Assembly (NCBI GenBank): GCA_963976435.1
Contig: CAXBKQ010000011.1
Coordinates: forward strand, 1 to 64,000
Direction: 5' to 3'
Source: CAKZNE01 sp963976435
GTDB taxonomy: Bacteria > Bacteroidota > Bacteroidia > Flavobacteriales > Schleiferiaceae
DNA length: 64,000 nt
Shown here: positions 10,601 to 18,203 of the stretch, one piece after another
Numbering within the stretch: the stretch's first letter is position 1
How the letters are laid out: the number at the start of each line of letters is the position of its first letter
Notes under the pieces: model-generated
The model's database searches: none
The model's input: the letters and a program-made list of their open reading frames with translations, nothing else
What the model was told of the DNA's origin: nothing
Position numbers and translations under genes: made by a program

Positions 10601-10872
10601 ACCATGATAAACTAAAACAGCATTTCGAGGAAGGAGGAGAAATTTTAAATGAAAATGAAATTCTAATTCCAGCTTCAAAATCATTGCAGCCCGATCGAAT
10701 AGTTATTAAAGATGGACGATTTAGCATTCTAGAATATAAAACCGGTAAGGCATATCCTAGCCATAAAGACCAGGTGCTAGCCTATTCCCAAGTGTTACAA
10801 AAAATGGGCTTTAATAAAGAGGCTTGTTTTATCATTTATTTAGATGATGAAATTAAGCTGCTTGAGCTGTAA
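7690..10872 (+). CDS. AddA/RecB-like UvrD-family helicase with C-terminal PD-(D/E)XK nuclease
   Basis: A 1060-residue SF1 helicase-nuclease likely acting on double-strand DNA ends to start recombinational repair. Motifs: Walker A ASAGAGKT (residues 11-18), motif Ia ITFTNKAAQEMK, Walker B FIDEFQDTS (about 393), motif IV region, motif V ITIHKSKGLEFP and motif VI LYVAFTRP. The C-terminus carries a RecB-type nuclease signature, PDR then ILEYKTGK, near residues 1000-1018. Domain order and length match AddA more than UvrD. AddAB needs a second subunit, and no AddB-like gene lies next to it. Gene runs toward kbl with a 53-base gap that contains a separate promoter element. Confidence 0.85.
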   Translation: MSAINFQTYNASAGAGKTYSLVRNYLKICLRSKNPNAFRSILAITFTNKAAQEMKDRIIRALTSFSNYPNSGKDSGMFADLCKEFELKEEELKERSNKVLRQILHQYSAFSVSTIDKFTNRLIRTFAQDLKLSVNYEVELDSGKILEEAIEKMLFDLKEDKALAKILIQYLNSQLEQGKSPRTEEPLKTMAYNLFQENSIPAIRELKNISNQEFINIRQKLYDRNLKIEEQSKEMAKHNLDYIDSLGIPRDLFSRGFLSKFLVESISGEFKLPNNSVKKQIREDAALYPKTKKREGELLIDPHKEELLKKLKSYLNFLENNFSLYTISKMILANIMGMAVLKEIEKNLEEIKKDSNRLPIGEFNKLVSERLRDQPAAFLYERIGDKYNNYFIDEFQDTSILQWHNLQPLVNNAMSQGGTTMLVGDGKQAIYRWRGGEVEQFLNLSNNSDTGNKIKTTKGEIELYPRETIKLPFNWRSKKEIVDFNNEFFQNIIDAKDSNNNLLISNPQHRELFKQSQQEVKSGEGGFVSINNVNYSSDNKQAYVLSQNMEVYEIVLGALERGYNLKDIAVLTRNKKNSASISNFLINNDIDIISPDSLSLGESAEVCAFISFLQLFLRPDDKEGALVFWNWLFDKKEQQEQGERHSFLKSKIALNTEAILNWLVEENMEFNAQKWFAKSLSEKVYAFCQYFELSYQNDPFLQSLLDASYHYECNEDEGETGFIRWWEKTGMNYLVDLPEDLNAVNMITIHKSKGLEFPIVILAYADWRAFSEKDSESWLSLPPEDYFGLPVAKVGLKEIKEELEGFDAYKEIYSQNKQNIVLDNLNLLYVAFTRPMDELYIIGAKGYKDDTSRVGHYLDHFKKIKGLEGNEGYCQGEMEVKEEKIELRPAEILSYTINQEAEKVKTAVDAPKDWKKGESSSTVWGKKVHQILSEIKTHKDLNTILQKMKDDSFLEVEDFLKIEQMVKAVINHDKLKQHFEEGGEILNENEILIPASKSLQPDRIVIKDGRFSILEYKTGKAYPSHKDQVLAYSQVLQKMGFNKEACFIIYLDDEIKLLEL

Positions 10873-10892
10873 AAAATGAGGTTTAGGAATCC

Positions 10893-10900
10893 TATATTTG
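10893..10900 (+). promoter_or_regulatory. Bacteroidota-type -7 element upstream of kbl
   Basis: TATATTTG matches the TAnnTTTG consensus of the Bacteroidota primary sigma factor and lies 25 bases before the kbl ATG. No good -33 TTG is seen at the right spacing. Confidence 0.4.
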
Positions 10901-10925
10901 CCATTTAATCTACAATTAATCTTAC

Positions 10926-12116
10926 ATGTACGGAAAGTTAAAAGACCACCTGAGCAAAGAGTTGAAAGAAATAGAAGCTTCTGGATTATTCAAAAAGGAA
11001 AGAATAATCACCAGTGAGCAAGGGGCGGAGATAAGTGTTCAAGGTGGGCAAAAGGTTTTGAACTTTTGTGCCAACAACTACCTGGGTCTTTCTTCTCACC
11101 CTAAGGTGATAGAGGCCGCAAAAGAAGCTTTAGACAGCCATGGCTTTGGAATGTCTTCCGTAAGATTTATTTGTGGTACTCAGGATATTCACAAAGAATT
11201 AGAACAAAAGATTGCAGATTTTTTAGGAACAGAAGATACCATCCTCTACGCTGCAGCTTTTGATGCCAATGGAGGTGTTTTTGAACCGCTTCTTACGGCT
11301 GAAGACGCCATTATCTCCGATTCCCTAAATCACGCTTCTATAATTGATGGAGTGCGTTTGTGTAAGGCCCAAAGATTTCGCTATGCCAATAATGATATGG
11401 CAGACTTAGAAGCTAAATTGATAGAAGCTAAAGACACGGCAAGGTTTAAAATAATTGTAACAGACGGTGTTTTCTCCATGGATGGTTATGTTGCCCAACT
11501 GGATAAAATTTGTGACCTAGCCGAAAAATATGATGCCTTGGTTATGGTGGATGAATGTCATGCCACTGGCTTTATTGGAAAAACAGGAAGAGGTACCCAT
11601 GAGCTAAATAATGTTATGGGTAGGATAGATATTATCACCGGAACTTTAGGAAAGGCCTTAGGTGGAGCCATGGGTGGTTTTACAACGGGTCGCAAGGAAA
11701 TTATTGAAATGCTTCGTCAGCGTTCTAGGCCCTATTTATTTTCCAATTCTTTAGCTCCAAATATTGTTGGCGCCTCCAATGCTGTTTTCGATTTATTGAA
11801 TGAAAGCACAAGCCTAAGAGATAAGTTGGAAAACAATGTGAATTATTTCAAAAAAGGGGTGAAAAATGCTGGTTTTGATATTAAAGATGGAGATTCTGCC
11901 ATTGTCCCCATCATGCTTTATGATGCAGCATTATCTCAAACTTTTGCAGACAAACTCTTGGAAGAAGGTATTTATGTAATCGGATTCTTTTATCCAGTGG
12001 TTCCCAAAGAGCAAGCGAGAATTAGAGTACAACTTTCCGCAGCTCATGAAACTGAACATTTGGATAAAGCCATTGCGGCATTTACCAAGGTTGGAAAAGA
12101 ATTAGGGGTAATATAA
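10926..12116 (+). CDS. kbl: Glycine C-acetyltransferase (2-amino-3-ketobutyrate CoA ligase)
   Basis: PLP-dependent alpha-oxoamine synthase of 396 residues, full length for Kbl. It cleaves 2-amino-3-oxobutyrate with CoA to glycine and acetyl-CoA, the second step of threonine breakdown after threonine dehydrogenase. Support: CANNYLGLSSHP near the N-terminus, the PLP-stacking and Asp region VMVDECHATGFIGKTGRG, and the Schiff-base lysine in TGTLGKALGGAMGG (about residue 240). The N-terminal MYGKLKDHL is characteristic of Kbl rather than serine palmitoyltransferase or BioF. No threonine dehydrogenase gene adjoins it here. Confidence 0.92.
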   Translation: MYGKLKDHLSKELKEIEASGLFKKERIITSEQGAEISVQGGQKVLNFCANNYLGLSSHPKVIEAAKEALDSHGFGMSSVRFICGTQDIHKELEQKIADFLGTEDTILYAAAFDANGGVFEPLLTAEDAIISDSLNHASIIDGVRLCKAQRFRYANNDMADLEAKLIEAKDTARFKIIVTDGVFSMDGYVAQLDKICDLAEKYDALVMVDECHATGFIGKTGRGTHELNNVMGRIDIITGTLGKALGGAMGGFTTGRKEIIEMLRQRSRPYLFSNSLAPNIVGASNAVFDLLNESTSLRDKLENNVNYFKKGVKNAGFDIKDGDSAIVPIMLYDAALSQTFADKLLEEGIYVIGFFYPVVPKEQARIRVQLSAAHETEHLDKAIAAFTKVGKELGVI

Positions 12117-12141
12117 ATCCAATTAGAATAATAGGTAGAGG

Positions 12142-13251
12142 CTAATTTTTCACCTCAATCTTTTGCTTAAATTTCTGGCCATTCGTCATCTTTAAAATAG
12201 CGATATAATTTCCGTTGGCAATGGATTGCGCATTCCAATTTAAGCTTTTGGAATGGTAAATTAGTCTTCCTATTCCATCTCTAATTTCTACACTTTCCGC
12301 CGCTGAAATTAGCTTTTCTTCAACCTTAAATAGAGAGCCAATACTAGGATACATAAAATTTAAATCCAAATCCAAGTCCACTTCCTCAATTGTAGAAATA
12401 TCGTTTTTGAACCGGATTACAACAGCATTAGGGTTTAGTAGTGACCCTGTAGCAGCAGGGATAATATCCTTTATAAAACTTCCATTGCTGTCGTACATTT
12501 TTACAGAACGTGTGGCTCCATTTCCTAGGAGTAAGTTCCCATTGGGGAGAAAAGCAAAGCCTTCAGAATTTCCCAATCCAGAAATGTAGACTCCTAGAAA
12601 AGTTCCACTAGAATCAAACCTTTTTAAAGATCCTCCATCATAATCGGAAACCAATAAATCACCAGAATCATCAAACCAAATATTGGTAGGGCCAGCAAGA
12701 TTGCTATTTATAAAAATGCCAAGGTCGGCTCCCGTGCTATCAAATTTTCTCACTAAGTCTAAATTATAGGAGGATACATAAAGGTTCTTGTCATCATCCC
12801 AATCCAAACCAATACTTTGGTTTACTGGAACGCTGGTAAAATCATCTACAAAACTTCCATCTAGCTGATAGCGTTTCACCAAACCATTCCCTCTCCATTG
12901 TAAAACATATAGTAGTCCATCAGGACCAATTTTCATTCTTGTAGGTCCGGAAATGGCTGTAGCGAAATTGTTTATGAAAGCACCGGTTTGGGCATTATAC
13001 CTTGATATTCTATCACTCCCTAAATTGGAAATTAAAACCACATTACTATCCTCCAAAAACAGAATGTCTTGAGGCCAATTGAGATGACTATTTATAAATG
13101 ATACTGGGCTGGTACCTGCACTATCAAACTTTAAGATTTGCCAGGGAGGATTATTAAAGTTCCCAGCATCACTTATATAAATCTCAAAATTTTGAGAGTG
13201 TAAATGCAGGGAAAAGCTAAGGAGAAAAAGAACACTGGATATGAATTTCAT
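12142..13251 (-). CDS. Secreted NHL-repeat beta-propeller protein with T9SS sorting domain
   Basis: A 369-residue protein with a Sec signal peptide (MKFISSVLFLLSFSLHLHSQ), then about six NHL/SMP-30-like blades, each with the pattern GPT or WPQ, I-x-F/I-D-D/E-x-G-x-L-L/Y-V-S and F-D-S-x-G-x-F/D-L-G. The last 80 or so residues look like a type A T9SS sorting domain (VEIRDGIGRLIYHS, IANGNYIAILK, QKIEVKN). Export across the outer membrane by T9SS is inferred. The propeller is probably a binding platform; no catalytic residues are evident. Divergent from the MORN-repeat gene. Confidence 0.8.
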   Translation of the reverse strand: MKFISSVLFLLSFSLHLHSQNFEIYISDAGNFNNPPWQILKFDSAGTSPVSFINSHLNWPQDILFLEDSNVVLISNLGSDRISRYNAQTGAFINNFATAISGPTRMKIGPDGLLYVLQWRGNGLVKRYQLDGSFVDDFTSVPVNQSIGLDWDDDKNLYVSSYNLDLVRKFDSTGADLGIFINSNLAGPTNIWFDDSGDLLVSDYDGGSLKRFDSSGTFLGVYISGLGNSEGFAFLPNGNLLLGNGATRSVKMYDSNGSFIKDIIPAATGSLLNPNAVVIRFKNDISTIEEVDLDLDLNFMYPSIGSLFKVEEKLISAAESVEIRDGIGRLIYHSKSLNWNAQSIANGNYIAILKMTNGQKFKQKIEVKN

Positions 13252-13276
13252 TTTGATTGCTTTTTTAATAGACCTT

Positions 13277-13284
13277 CAAATTTA
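13277..13284 (-). promoter_or_regulatory. -7 element for the NHL-repeat protein gene
   Basis: On the minus strand the sequence is TAAATTTG, a match to TAnnTTTG, 26 bases upstream of the ATG at 13251. The -33 box is not clear. Confidence 0.35.
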
Positions 13285-13427
13285 AAATGGTTGGTTATCA
13301 ATTGTATAGCTGGGAAAATTGAATGGGCTATCTAAATTCCTGTTTACGTAGTCAAATGAGCTTTTCACCAATTCATGCTTTTAAAGGTAGAGGATTTCAT
13401 ACACCTTTGGTTTTAAATAATAAGCTC

Positions 13428-15116
13428 ATGAATAAATTTATAGCCTTTTCCCTAACACTGCTTTTGTGCCTTTCAGTAAATGCCCAAAGCCTATTTGAAC
13501 AATTATCCGCCTTCAACCCCAATTGGGAAAAGTATAAAGATAAAATTCCCCAAAAGGAGGCTATTTACAATTTAAATGAAAAGCAGATCGTGCAATTACA
13601 CCTGAGCTTTGTCTTAAATATCTTAAAAGAAAATTCAGCATCCTATCCCACAGAAATAAAAAGAAAACGTAGGGATTTAATAAGTCTTTTGGAAGAGTAT
13701 AAAAACCTTGGGCGCTTCCCCATCAACTATCAATTGGAAAATAGAGTTCCAGTTTTTATAGATTCAAATGATACTCATTGCGCCGTTGCTTATTTAATTA
13801 AAAATTCAGCTAAGCCAGACTTAGCCTATAAAATTGCTCGGAATTATAATCTAAACTGGTTGAAGGATATAGCTAATAAGGAATTGCTAGAATGGCAAAA
13901 ATCATCTGGACTAAGTTTAGAAGAATTGAAAATTATTCAAGGAGCCTATGATAATTATTCGAGGGATGGTAGAAGCCGGTGGGATAGGTATGAAATTCCT
14001 CAGGAGCCGCAAGTGGGGATTGATTACTTTAATAAAAATGGTTTATTATTTATTCCAAAGGACAGCAGTTTTCCTAAGGGTATTTGGCTTAAGGGTGAGG
14101 GTGAAAATGGAATATTAAATGGAAAGTGGATTCAAAATGCGGCAAATGGAAAATTATGGATTGTAGGTTATTTCAGCAAGGGGCAGCGAACCGGGCAATG
14201 GAAGGAATATTATAAAGGCACTAAAATTTTATGTAGGACGGAGAATTGGAAAAACCATAAACTGCATGGTTTAAGAAAGCGATTTAATAGAAATGGGAAG
14301 TTAATTGAGATCATAGATTTTAAAAATGGTTTGGCAGTTTCTAAAATAAATTTTGATCTTGAAAAAGGGCTTAAATACATTCGTATTCCCCTGGAAAACT
14401 CTAGAATGAAAACTGAGATTTACAATGAAACTGGCCGATTGTTGGCCTCGGGAATAGAAAAAATTAATAACCCGGGAAATTTGGAATGGTTTCAAGATAT
14501 TGAGCTTACAGCCTTAAACCAATTCGCATTGGACGCCAAAATGCAGGAGATACCTATTTATCAGTTTGGAATCCATCGGAATTTTAATGCCAGAAGTTAT
14601 CAAAATCAAAGCCTTGTAAAGTATTTAAAACAAGGCCAATGGATCTACTATCGCGAAAGTTGGACAAATGCACAAAAGGATTCTTTAGCCATCAGAATTA
14701 TATTGGACTACCCACATTTAGCTAAGGAAATTTATGCCTCCTTCTACCCTATAAACCCGATGATAAAAGGCGGTGAATTCGATTCCATTCTGGTAAATTA
14801 TGAAGAGAATAGGCCTGTGGATTTAATCGCAGCGAATTCAAAATCTAGTTTTCACCTTCATAGAGAATATTTCCCAAATGATGAAAAAAATAACCAGCGA
14901 CTAAGTAAAAATGTATGGAGAGCTATGACAGGATCCCCATTGGATTTAACTAGCAATCTGGCCCTTCAAGGAGAATATGATAAAGAAGGGCAAAAAGTTG
15001 GCCTTTGGAAGTATTTTAATAAAAACGGAGAGCTTTATAGACTGGAAGATTATAGTGTTGAAAATTATAATCCCAGCTTTTTTCCAAAGGATGAAATTGT
15101 TTTTTCTAAAGAATAG
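13428..15116 (+). CDS. Secreted MORN/YwqK-type repeat protein
   Basis: The frame is open from 13323, but the ATG at 13428 gives a clean signal peptide (MNKFIAFSLTLLLCLSVNAQ), so the 562-residue form is preferred. The N-terminal third is an alpha-helical domain of unknown family containing DTHCAVAYLI. Residues about 205-310 and the C-terminus carry YwqK/MORN-like strands with the pattern G-K-W, G-x-x-x-G-x-W-K-E/Y-Y (GQRTGQWKEYYKG, GQKVGLWKYFNKNGELYRLEDY). Such repeats form an extended beta-sheet; in Bacteroidota they are common in envelope proteins of unknown role. No sorting domain or catalytic motif is seen. Function unknown. Confidence 0.75.
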   Translation: MNKFIAFSLTLLLCLSVNAQSLFEQLSAFNPNWEKYKDKIPQKEAIYNLNEKQIVQLHLSFVLNILKENSASYPTEIKRKRRDLISLLEEYKNLGRFPINYQLENRVPVFIDSNDTHCAVAYLIKNSAKPDLAYKIARNYNLNWLKDIANKELLEWQKSSGLSLEELKIIQGAYDNYSRDGRSRWDRYEIPQEPQVGIDYFNKNGLLFIPKDSSFPKGIWLKGEGENGILNGKWIQNAANGKLWIVGYFSKGQRTGQWKEYYKGTKILCRTENWKNHKLHGLRKRFNRNGKLIEIIDFKNGLAVSKINFDLEKGLKYIRIPLENSRMKTEIYNETGRLLASGIEKINNPGNLEWFQDIELTALNQFALDAKMQEIPIYQFGIHRNFNARSYQNQSLVKYLKQGQWIYYRESWTNAQKDSLAIRIILDYPHLAKEIYASFYPINPMIKGGEFDSILVNYEENRPVDLIAANSKSSFHLHREYFPNDEKNNQRLSKNVWRAMTGSPLDLTSNLALQGEYDKEGQKVGLWKYFNKNGELYRLEDYSVENYNPSFFPKDEIVFSKE

Positions 15117-15169
15117 GCTTCAAACCCTAAGAGCTGAACCTAAAGGGTGGTATTAATTCACAAGGTTTT

Positions 15170-16153
15170 TTAGTTCTTTACTATTCTAAATCCGAAATGA
15201 TTGTTTCCTCTATTTTCAAAATCTGAGGCTCTGGCGTAGCTCAAAAGTGTAGCGGAATGATAGTTCCAGGATCCACCGCGTCTTACTCTTTTAGCATCTG
15301 TACCAGGGGAATTGTTCACAGGGTCCTTAACTGCGTCTGTATAAAATGTAGAGCTATAGTAATCTTGGCACCATTCCCATACATTACCTCCCATATCGTA
15401 TAATCCAAATGGATTTGCAGGGTAGGAGCCTACGGCAAAAGAATGACCATCTGGATTAAAAACTCCAGGAGTATCTCCATTGTAGTTTGCTTTTGATAGG
15501 GAAAGTGTTCCATCATCTGTGGGATAATCAAACATTTGCCCACCTTTGGCCGCATATTCCCATTGTGCTTCGCTGGGAAGGCTAATGCCATAATAGGCTG
15601 CAAAAGCATTTGCGCCATACCATTTTACCCAATTTACTGGCCAATTTGATTTTGCCGGGTCTAAAAGCTCAAATGTATTTGTTGATGTATTAAAAGCTAT
15701 CCAACTTTTATTATTCATATGTTCAGGATGTCCGTCACTTGTACAACCACCAGTTTCGCCAAGTTGTAAATAAATTTGCCCAGAATTTGGGGCACTTCCC
15801 ATTCCCTTTATGGCATATTCAGTATACTGTCCACAGGGGTCTTGGAATTGTTCCTCTACAATTTCTATCCATCCATCTTCATAAGCCGAATTTAAAAACT
15901 CGATATACTGCAGATTAGTAATTTCTTTTTCAGAAATCTGGAATGCTGATAGGCTTACGCTAACCTCAGGAGCATCATTCTGCATGCTAGTTCCGCCCAT
16001 GGTAAATGTTCCAGCAGCTATGCTTTTCATAATAATGCTGGAAGGCAATTCATTATTCACCGGGTTCTCAGTAAGGCTGTCATCTTCTTTACTACATGAA
16101 ATTAGAAAGACTACAAACAGGCTAATTATTAAGGATTTAAAATTCATATTCAT
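15170..16153 (-). CDS. Lipoprotein with formylglycine-generating-enzyme-like (SUMF1) domain
   Basis: A 327-residue lipoprotein; the lipobox FLISC puts the lipidated Cys about 20 residues from the start. The rest is a sulfatase-modifying-factor fold: IAAGTFTMGG at the start, ISEKEITNLQYIEFLN, LPSEAQWEYAAKGG, GLYDMGGNVWEWCQDYY and the terminal RRGGSWN plus GFRIVKN. The paired active-site cysteines of true formylglycine-generating enzymes are not seen at the C-terminal position, so it is more likely a structural or binding relative, as in the GldK/GldJ group of T9SS/gliding proteins. It is much too different to be called GldK. Probably anchored at the outer membrane; partner unknown. Confidence 0.8.
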   Translation of the reverse strand: MNMNFKSLIISLFVVFLISCSKEDDSLTENPVNNELPSSIIMKSIAAGTFTMGGTSMQNDAPEVSVSLSAFQISEKEITNLQYIEFLNSAYEDGWIEIVEEQFQDPCGQYTEYAIKGMGSAPNSGQIYLQLGETGGCTSDGHPEHMNNKSWIAFNTSTNTFELLDPAKSNWPVNWVKWYGANAFAAYYGISLPSEAQWEYAAKGGQMFDYPTDDGTLSLSKANYNGDTPGVFNPDGHSFAVGSYPANPFGLYDMGGNVWEWCQDYYSSTFYTDAVKDPVNNSPGTDAKRVRRGGSWNYHSATLLSYARASDFENRGNNHFGFRIVKN

Positions 16154-16593
16154 TATTATTCTTTTAATTTTTAAGATTCTGTTGCCATGGAGAAGTTTAA
16201 AATATCAAATTGAAGATCGCATAGAAATAATAAGGCTTCAGAAGCAGTTCGGTTGCGGAAAAACTCAGATTTACTTTCATTTGTTTCCAATGTTTTGCTA
16301 CCCGCTAATTTACTCACCAGAATTTAGGTCTTGGCAGCTTGACTATAGATTGAGCCGGTTTTAATGATCATAAAGTTATATTCATTTTGGCTTTTCCATT
16401 TCTTTTACAGAGGTGGTATAATCCAAATTGTGATTTTACAAATGGAATGATAGAATTAGAATTTAAAAATTTTATTGGTTTCTAGTCTCATTTTTCTAAG
16501 GCATATGGCCTGAAATAGTCACACTGAAACTATTAATGGTTGAAGATATTATTTGCAATTACGGTCGATTTATTATAAAAGGAACATCAAGCC

Positions 16594-16646
16594 AAAAAGG
16601 GGAGTAGCGCACCTTCGTTTTTCCACTTTTCTACTTTTCCCCTTTT
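16594..16646. repeat. Interrupted inverted repeat in the intergenic stretch
   Basis: AAAAAGGGGAGTAG (16594-16607) faces CTACTTTTCCCCTTTT (16631-16646): about 13 pairs with a two-base bulge and a 23-base loop, with a T run shortly after (from 16652). It could be a terminator of a lost gene, a small RNA structure or a mobile-element scar. Confidence 0.35.
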
Positions 16647-16792
16647 CGTAAGTTTTTTAACCTATATTTTAGACACAGCAATTTTTTCGGTCATTTCTGG
16701 TAATTCTCAAGATTATTTTAATGTTATTGGTTTTATATATTCCTTCGCGGCCATTTGGAAATCAAAATACAAACCATTAAAACTTAAAAATC

Positions 16793-16837
16793 ATGGGATA
16801 TGTTTCTTTATTAGAATCTTTAGAAGCTGTGTTTTGA
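16793..16837 (+). other. 14-codon reading frame, possible truncated gene start
   Basis: ATG to TGA encodes MGYVSLLESLEAVF. It follows an A-rich leader typical of strongly translated Bacteroidota genes and ends just before a G+C-rich patch. It may be the 5' stub of a gene interrupted by arrival of the restriction-modification genes, a leader peptide, or chance. Nothing in the sequence decides between these. Confidence 0.2.
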
Positions 16838-16899
16838 AACGTGCCCGAGGGTCGTGTTTTAAAATGCTTTTTGTTCAATGAGGTTTTTTATTCTTGCCC

Positions 16900-16931
16900 T
16901 TGCTTTATTGTAAAATTGTGTGTTATATTTG
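16900..16931 (+). promoter_or_regulatory. Promoter of the methyltransferase gene
   Basis: TTG (16900-16902), 21 bases, then TATATTTG (16924-16931) fits the Bacteroidota TTG / TAnnTTTG promoter with correct spacing. Transcription would start near 16938, inside the adjoining palindrome. Confidence 0.5.
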
Positions 16932-16963
16932 TAACCAATGTGTAAGGTTTAACAACTTGGTTA
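16932..16963. promoter_or_regulatory. Palindromic operator candidate between promoter and methyltransferase start
   Basis: TAACCAA (16932-16938) and TTGGTTA (16957-16963) form a perfect 7-bp inverted repeat; TGT (16941-16943) and ACA (16952-16954) pair within it, as do 16945 and 16950. In all, 11 of 16 positions are symmetric about 16947.5. It covers the expected transcription start and ends two bases before the ATG at 16965, an ideal place for repression by the HTH domain that the gene itself encodes. Confidence 0.5.
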
Positions 16964-16964
16964 T

Positions 16965-18203
16965 ATGAGCGAATATTTATCATTATCAGAAACTGCCGAA
17001 CTTGTAGGTAAAAGTAAGGAAACTTTGAGGAGATGGGATAATGAAGGGATTTTAAATGCTGTAAGAGAGCCGGTTTCTAATTATAGAGTCTATAGAAAGC
17101 ATGATGTCCAAACTCTTCTAGGTTCGTTGTTTGATGAAAATTTTGAGGACGAAATTTCTAACCACGTTGAGCCTGAACATGAATATAAGGTTTTAGAGTT
17201 GTTTGCCGGAGCAGGAGGTCTTGCTGTTGGGTTAGAGAAGGCTGGTTTAAAATGTGAGGCATTAAATGAGATTGATAAATGGGCTTGTCAAACCTTAAGA
17301 AAAAACCGACCTAATTGGACTGTTTTAGAAGGGGATGTTAAAGTGTTTCCTTTTGATAATTATAAGGATAAAGTAGATGTCGTAACAGGTGGGTTTCCTT
17401 GTCAGGCTTTTAGTTATGCTGGTAAGAAATTAGGTTTAAAGGATGCAAGAGGTACTTTATTTTATGAGTTTGCTCGTGTTGTTCAAGAGGTGGAACCAGC
17501 TATATGCGTGGGAGAAAATGTGAGGGGACTTTTAAGTCATGAGAAGGGTAAAACTCTCGAAGGAATGATTTCGATTTTAAATGAAATTGGTTATCGAGTT
17601 GTTCCGGTTGAAGTTTTAAAAGCTATTCATTATCGAGTGCCGCAAAAACGTGAAAGACTTATTTTGGTGGGTATTAGAAAGGATATCAAAATTGATTTTA
17701 ATTACCCAAAACCTCATAAGAAAATATACAATTTGAAAGATGCTTTGAAAAAAGGTGAACTTTTCAATTGTAATGTTCCAAAGTCTAATGGTGCAAGTTA
17801 TCCTGAATATAAAAAGGTAGTTTTAGACATGGTTCCTCCAAAAGGGTATTGGAGAGACTTGCCAATTGATGTGCAAAAAGAGTATATGGGTGGTAGTTTT
17901 TATTTAGGTGGTGGAAAAACTGGAATGGCTAGGAGAATTGGTTGGGACGAACCTTCATTAACACTTACTTGCAGTCCTGCCCAGAAACAAACAGAAAGAT
18001 GTCACCCTGACGAAACAAGACCTTTTACTGTTAGGGAGTATGCCCGAATTCAAACTTTTCCAGATGAATGGACGTTTTCTGGGTCTACAGCACAACAATA
18101 CAAGCAAATTGGAAATGCCGTTCCTGTTAATCTTGGACAAGAAATAGGCTACTCGATTATTAAATTTTTAAATGAATACTATAGTTCGTCAAAACCCAAA
18201 TAA
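16965..18203 (+). CDS. Type II DNA cytosine-5 methyltransferase with N-terminal MerR-like HTH
   Basis: A 412-residue enzyme methylating C5 of cytosine in its recognition site, protecting DNA from the partner endonuclease. Residues about 4-48 form a MerR/excisionase-type helix-turn-helix (LSLSETAELVGKSKETLRRWDNEGIL, given in two parts: LSLSETAELVGKSKETLRRW then DNEGIL). The catalytic part follows: SAM motif LELFAGAGGL (77-86), motif IV GFPCQAFS with Cys146, motif VI ENV (184-186), motif VIII QKRER (227-231), the target-recognition region about 235-345, and motif X QIGNAVP (381-387). The partner suggests GGNCC or GGWCC specificity; that is inference. The HTH is likely an autoregulatory domain, since no separate controller gene is present and a palindrome lies at the promoter. 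Its 3' end overlaps the endonuclease gene by 25 bases. Confidence 0.92.
   Translation: MSEYLSLSETAELVGKSKETLRRWDNEGILNAVREPVSNYRVYRKHDVQTLLGSLFDENFEDEISNHVEPEHEYKVLELFAGAGGLAVGLEKAGLKCEALNEIDKWACQTLRKNRPNWTVLEGDVKVFPFDNYKDKVDVVTGGFPCQAFSYAGKKLGLKDARGTLFYEFARVVQEVEPAICVGENVRGLLSHEKGKTLEGMISILNEIGYRVVPVEVLKAIHYRVPQKRERLILVGIRKDIKIDFNYPKPHKKIYNLKDALKKGELFNCNVPKSNGASYPEYKKVVLDMVPPKGYWRDLPIDVQKEYMGGSFYLGGGKTGMARRIGWDEPSLTLTCSPAQKQTERCHPDETRPFTVREYARIQTFPDEWTFSGSTAQQYKQIGNAVPVNLGQEIGYSIIKFLNEYYSSSKPK

Larger units (their letters stand above)
16154..16964. other. 811-base intergenic stretch left of the restriction-modification genes
   Basis: No open frame here has convincing protein character. The stretch holds, left to right, featureless A+T-rich DNA to about 16590, an interrupted inverted repeat (16594-16646), a 14-codon reading frame (16793-16837), a G+C-rich patch (16838-16853), a candidate promoter (16900-16931) and a palindromic operator candidate (16932-16963). 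It is by far the longest gap in the window and is the likely left flank of an inserted restriction-modification island. Confidence 0.6.

Noticed and set aside
15984..16364. 126-codon open frame on the plus strand at the start of the SUMF1-like gene
   Set aside because: Its first half is antisense to the lipoprotein signal region and the rest has no recognisable composition or motif.
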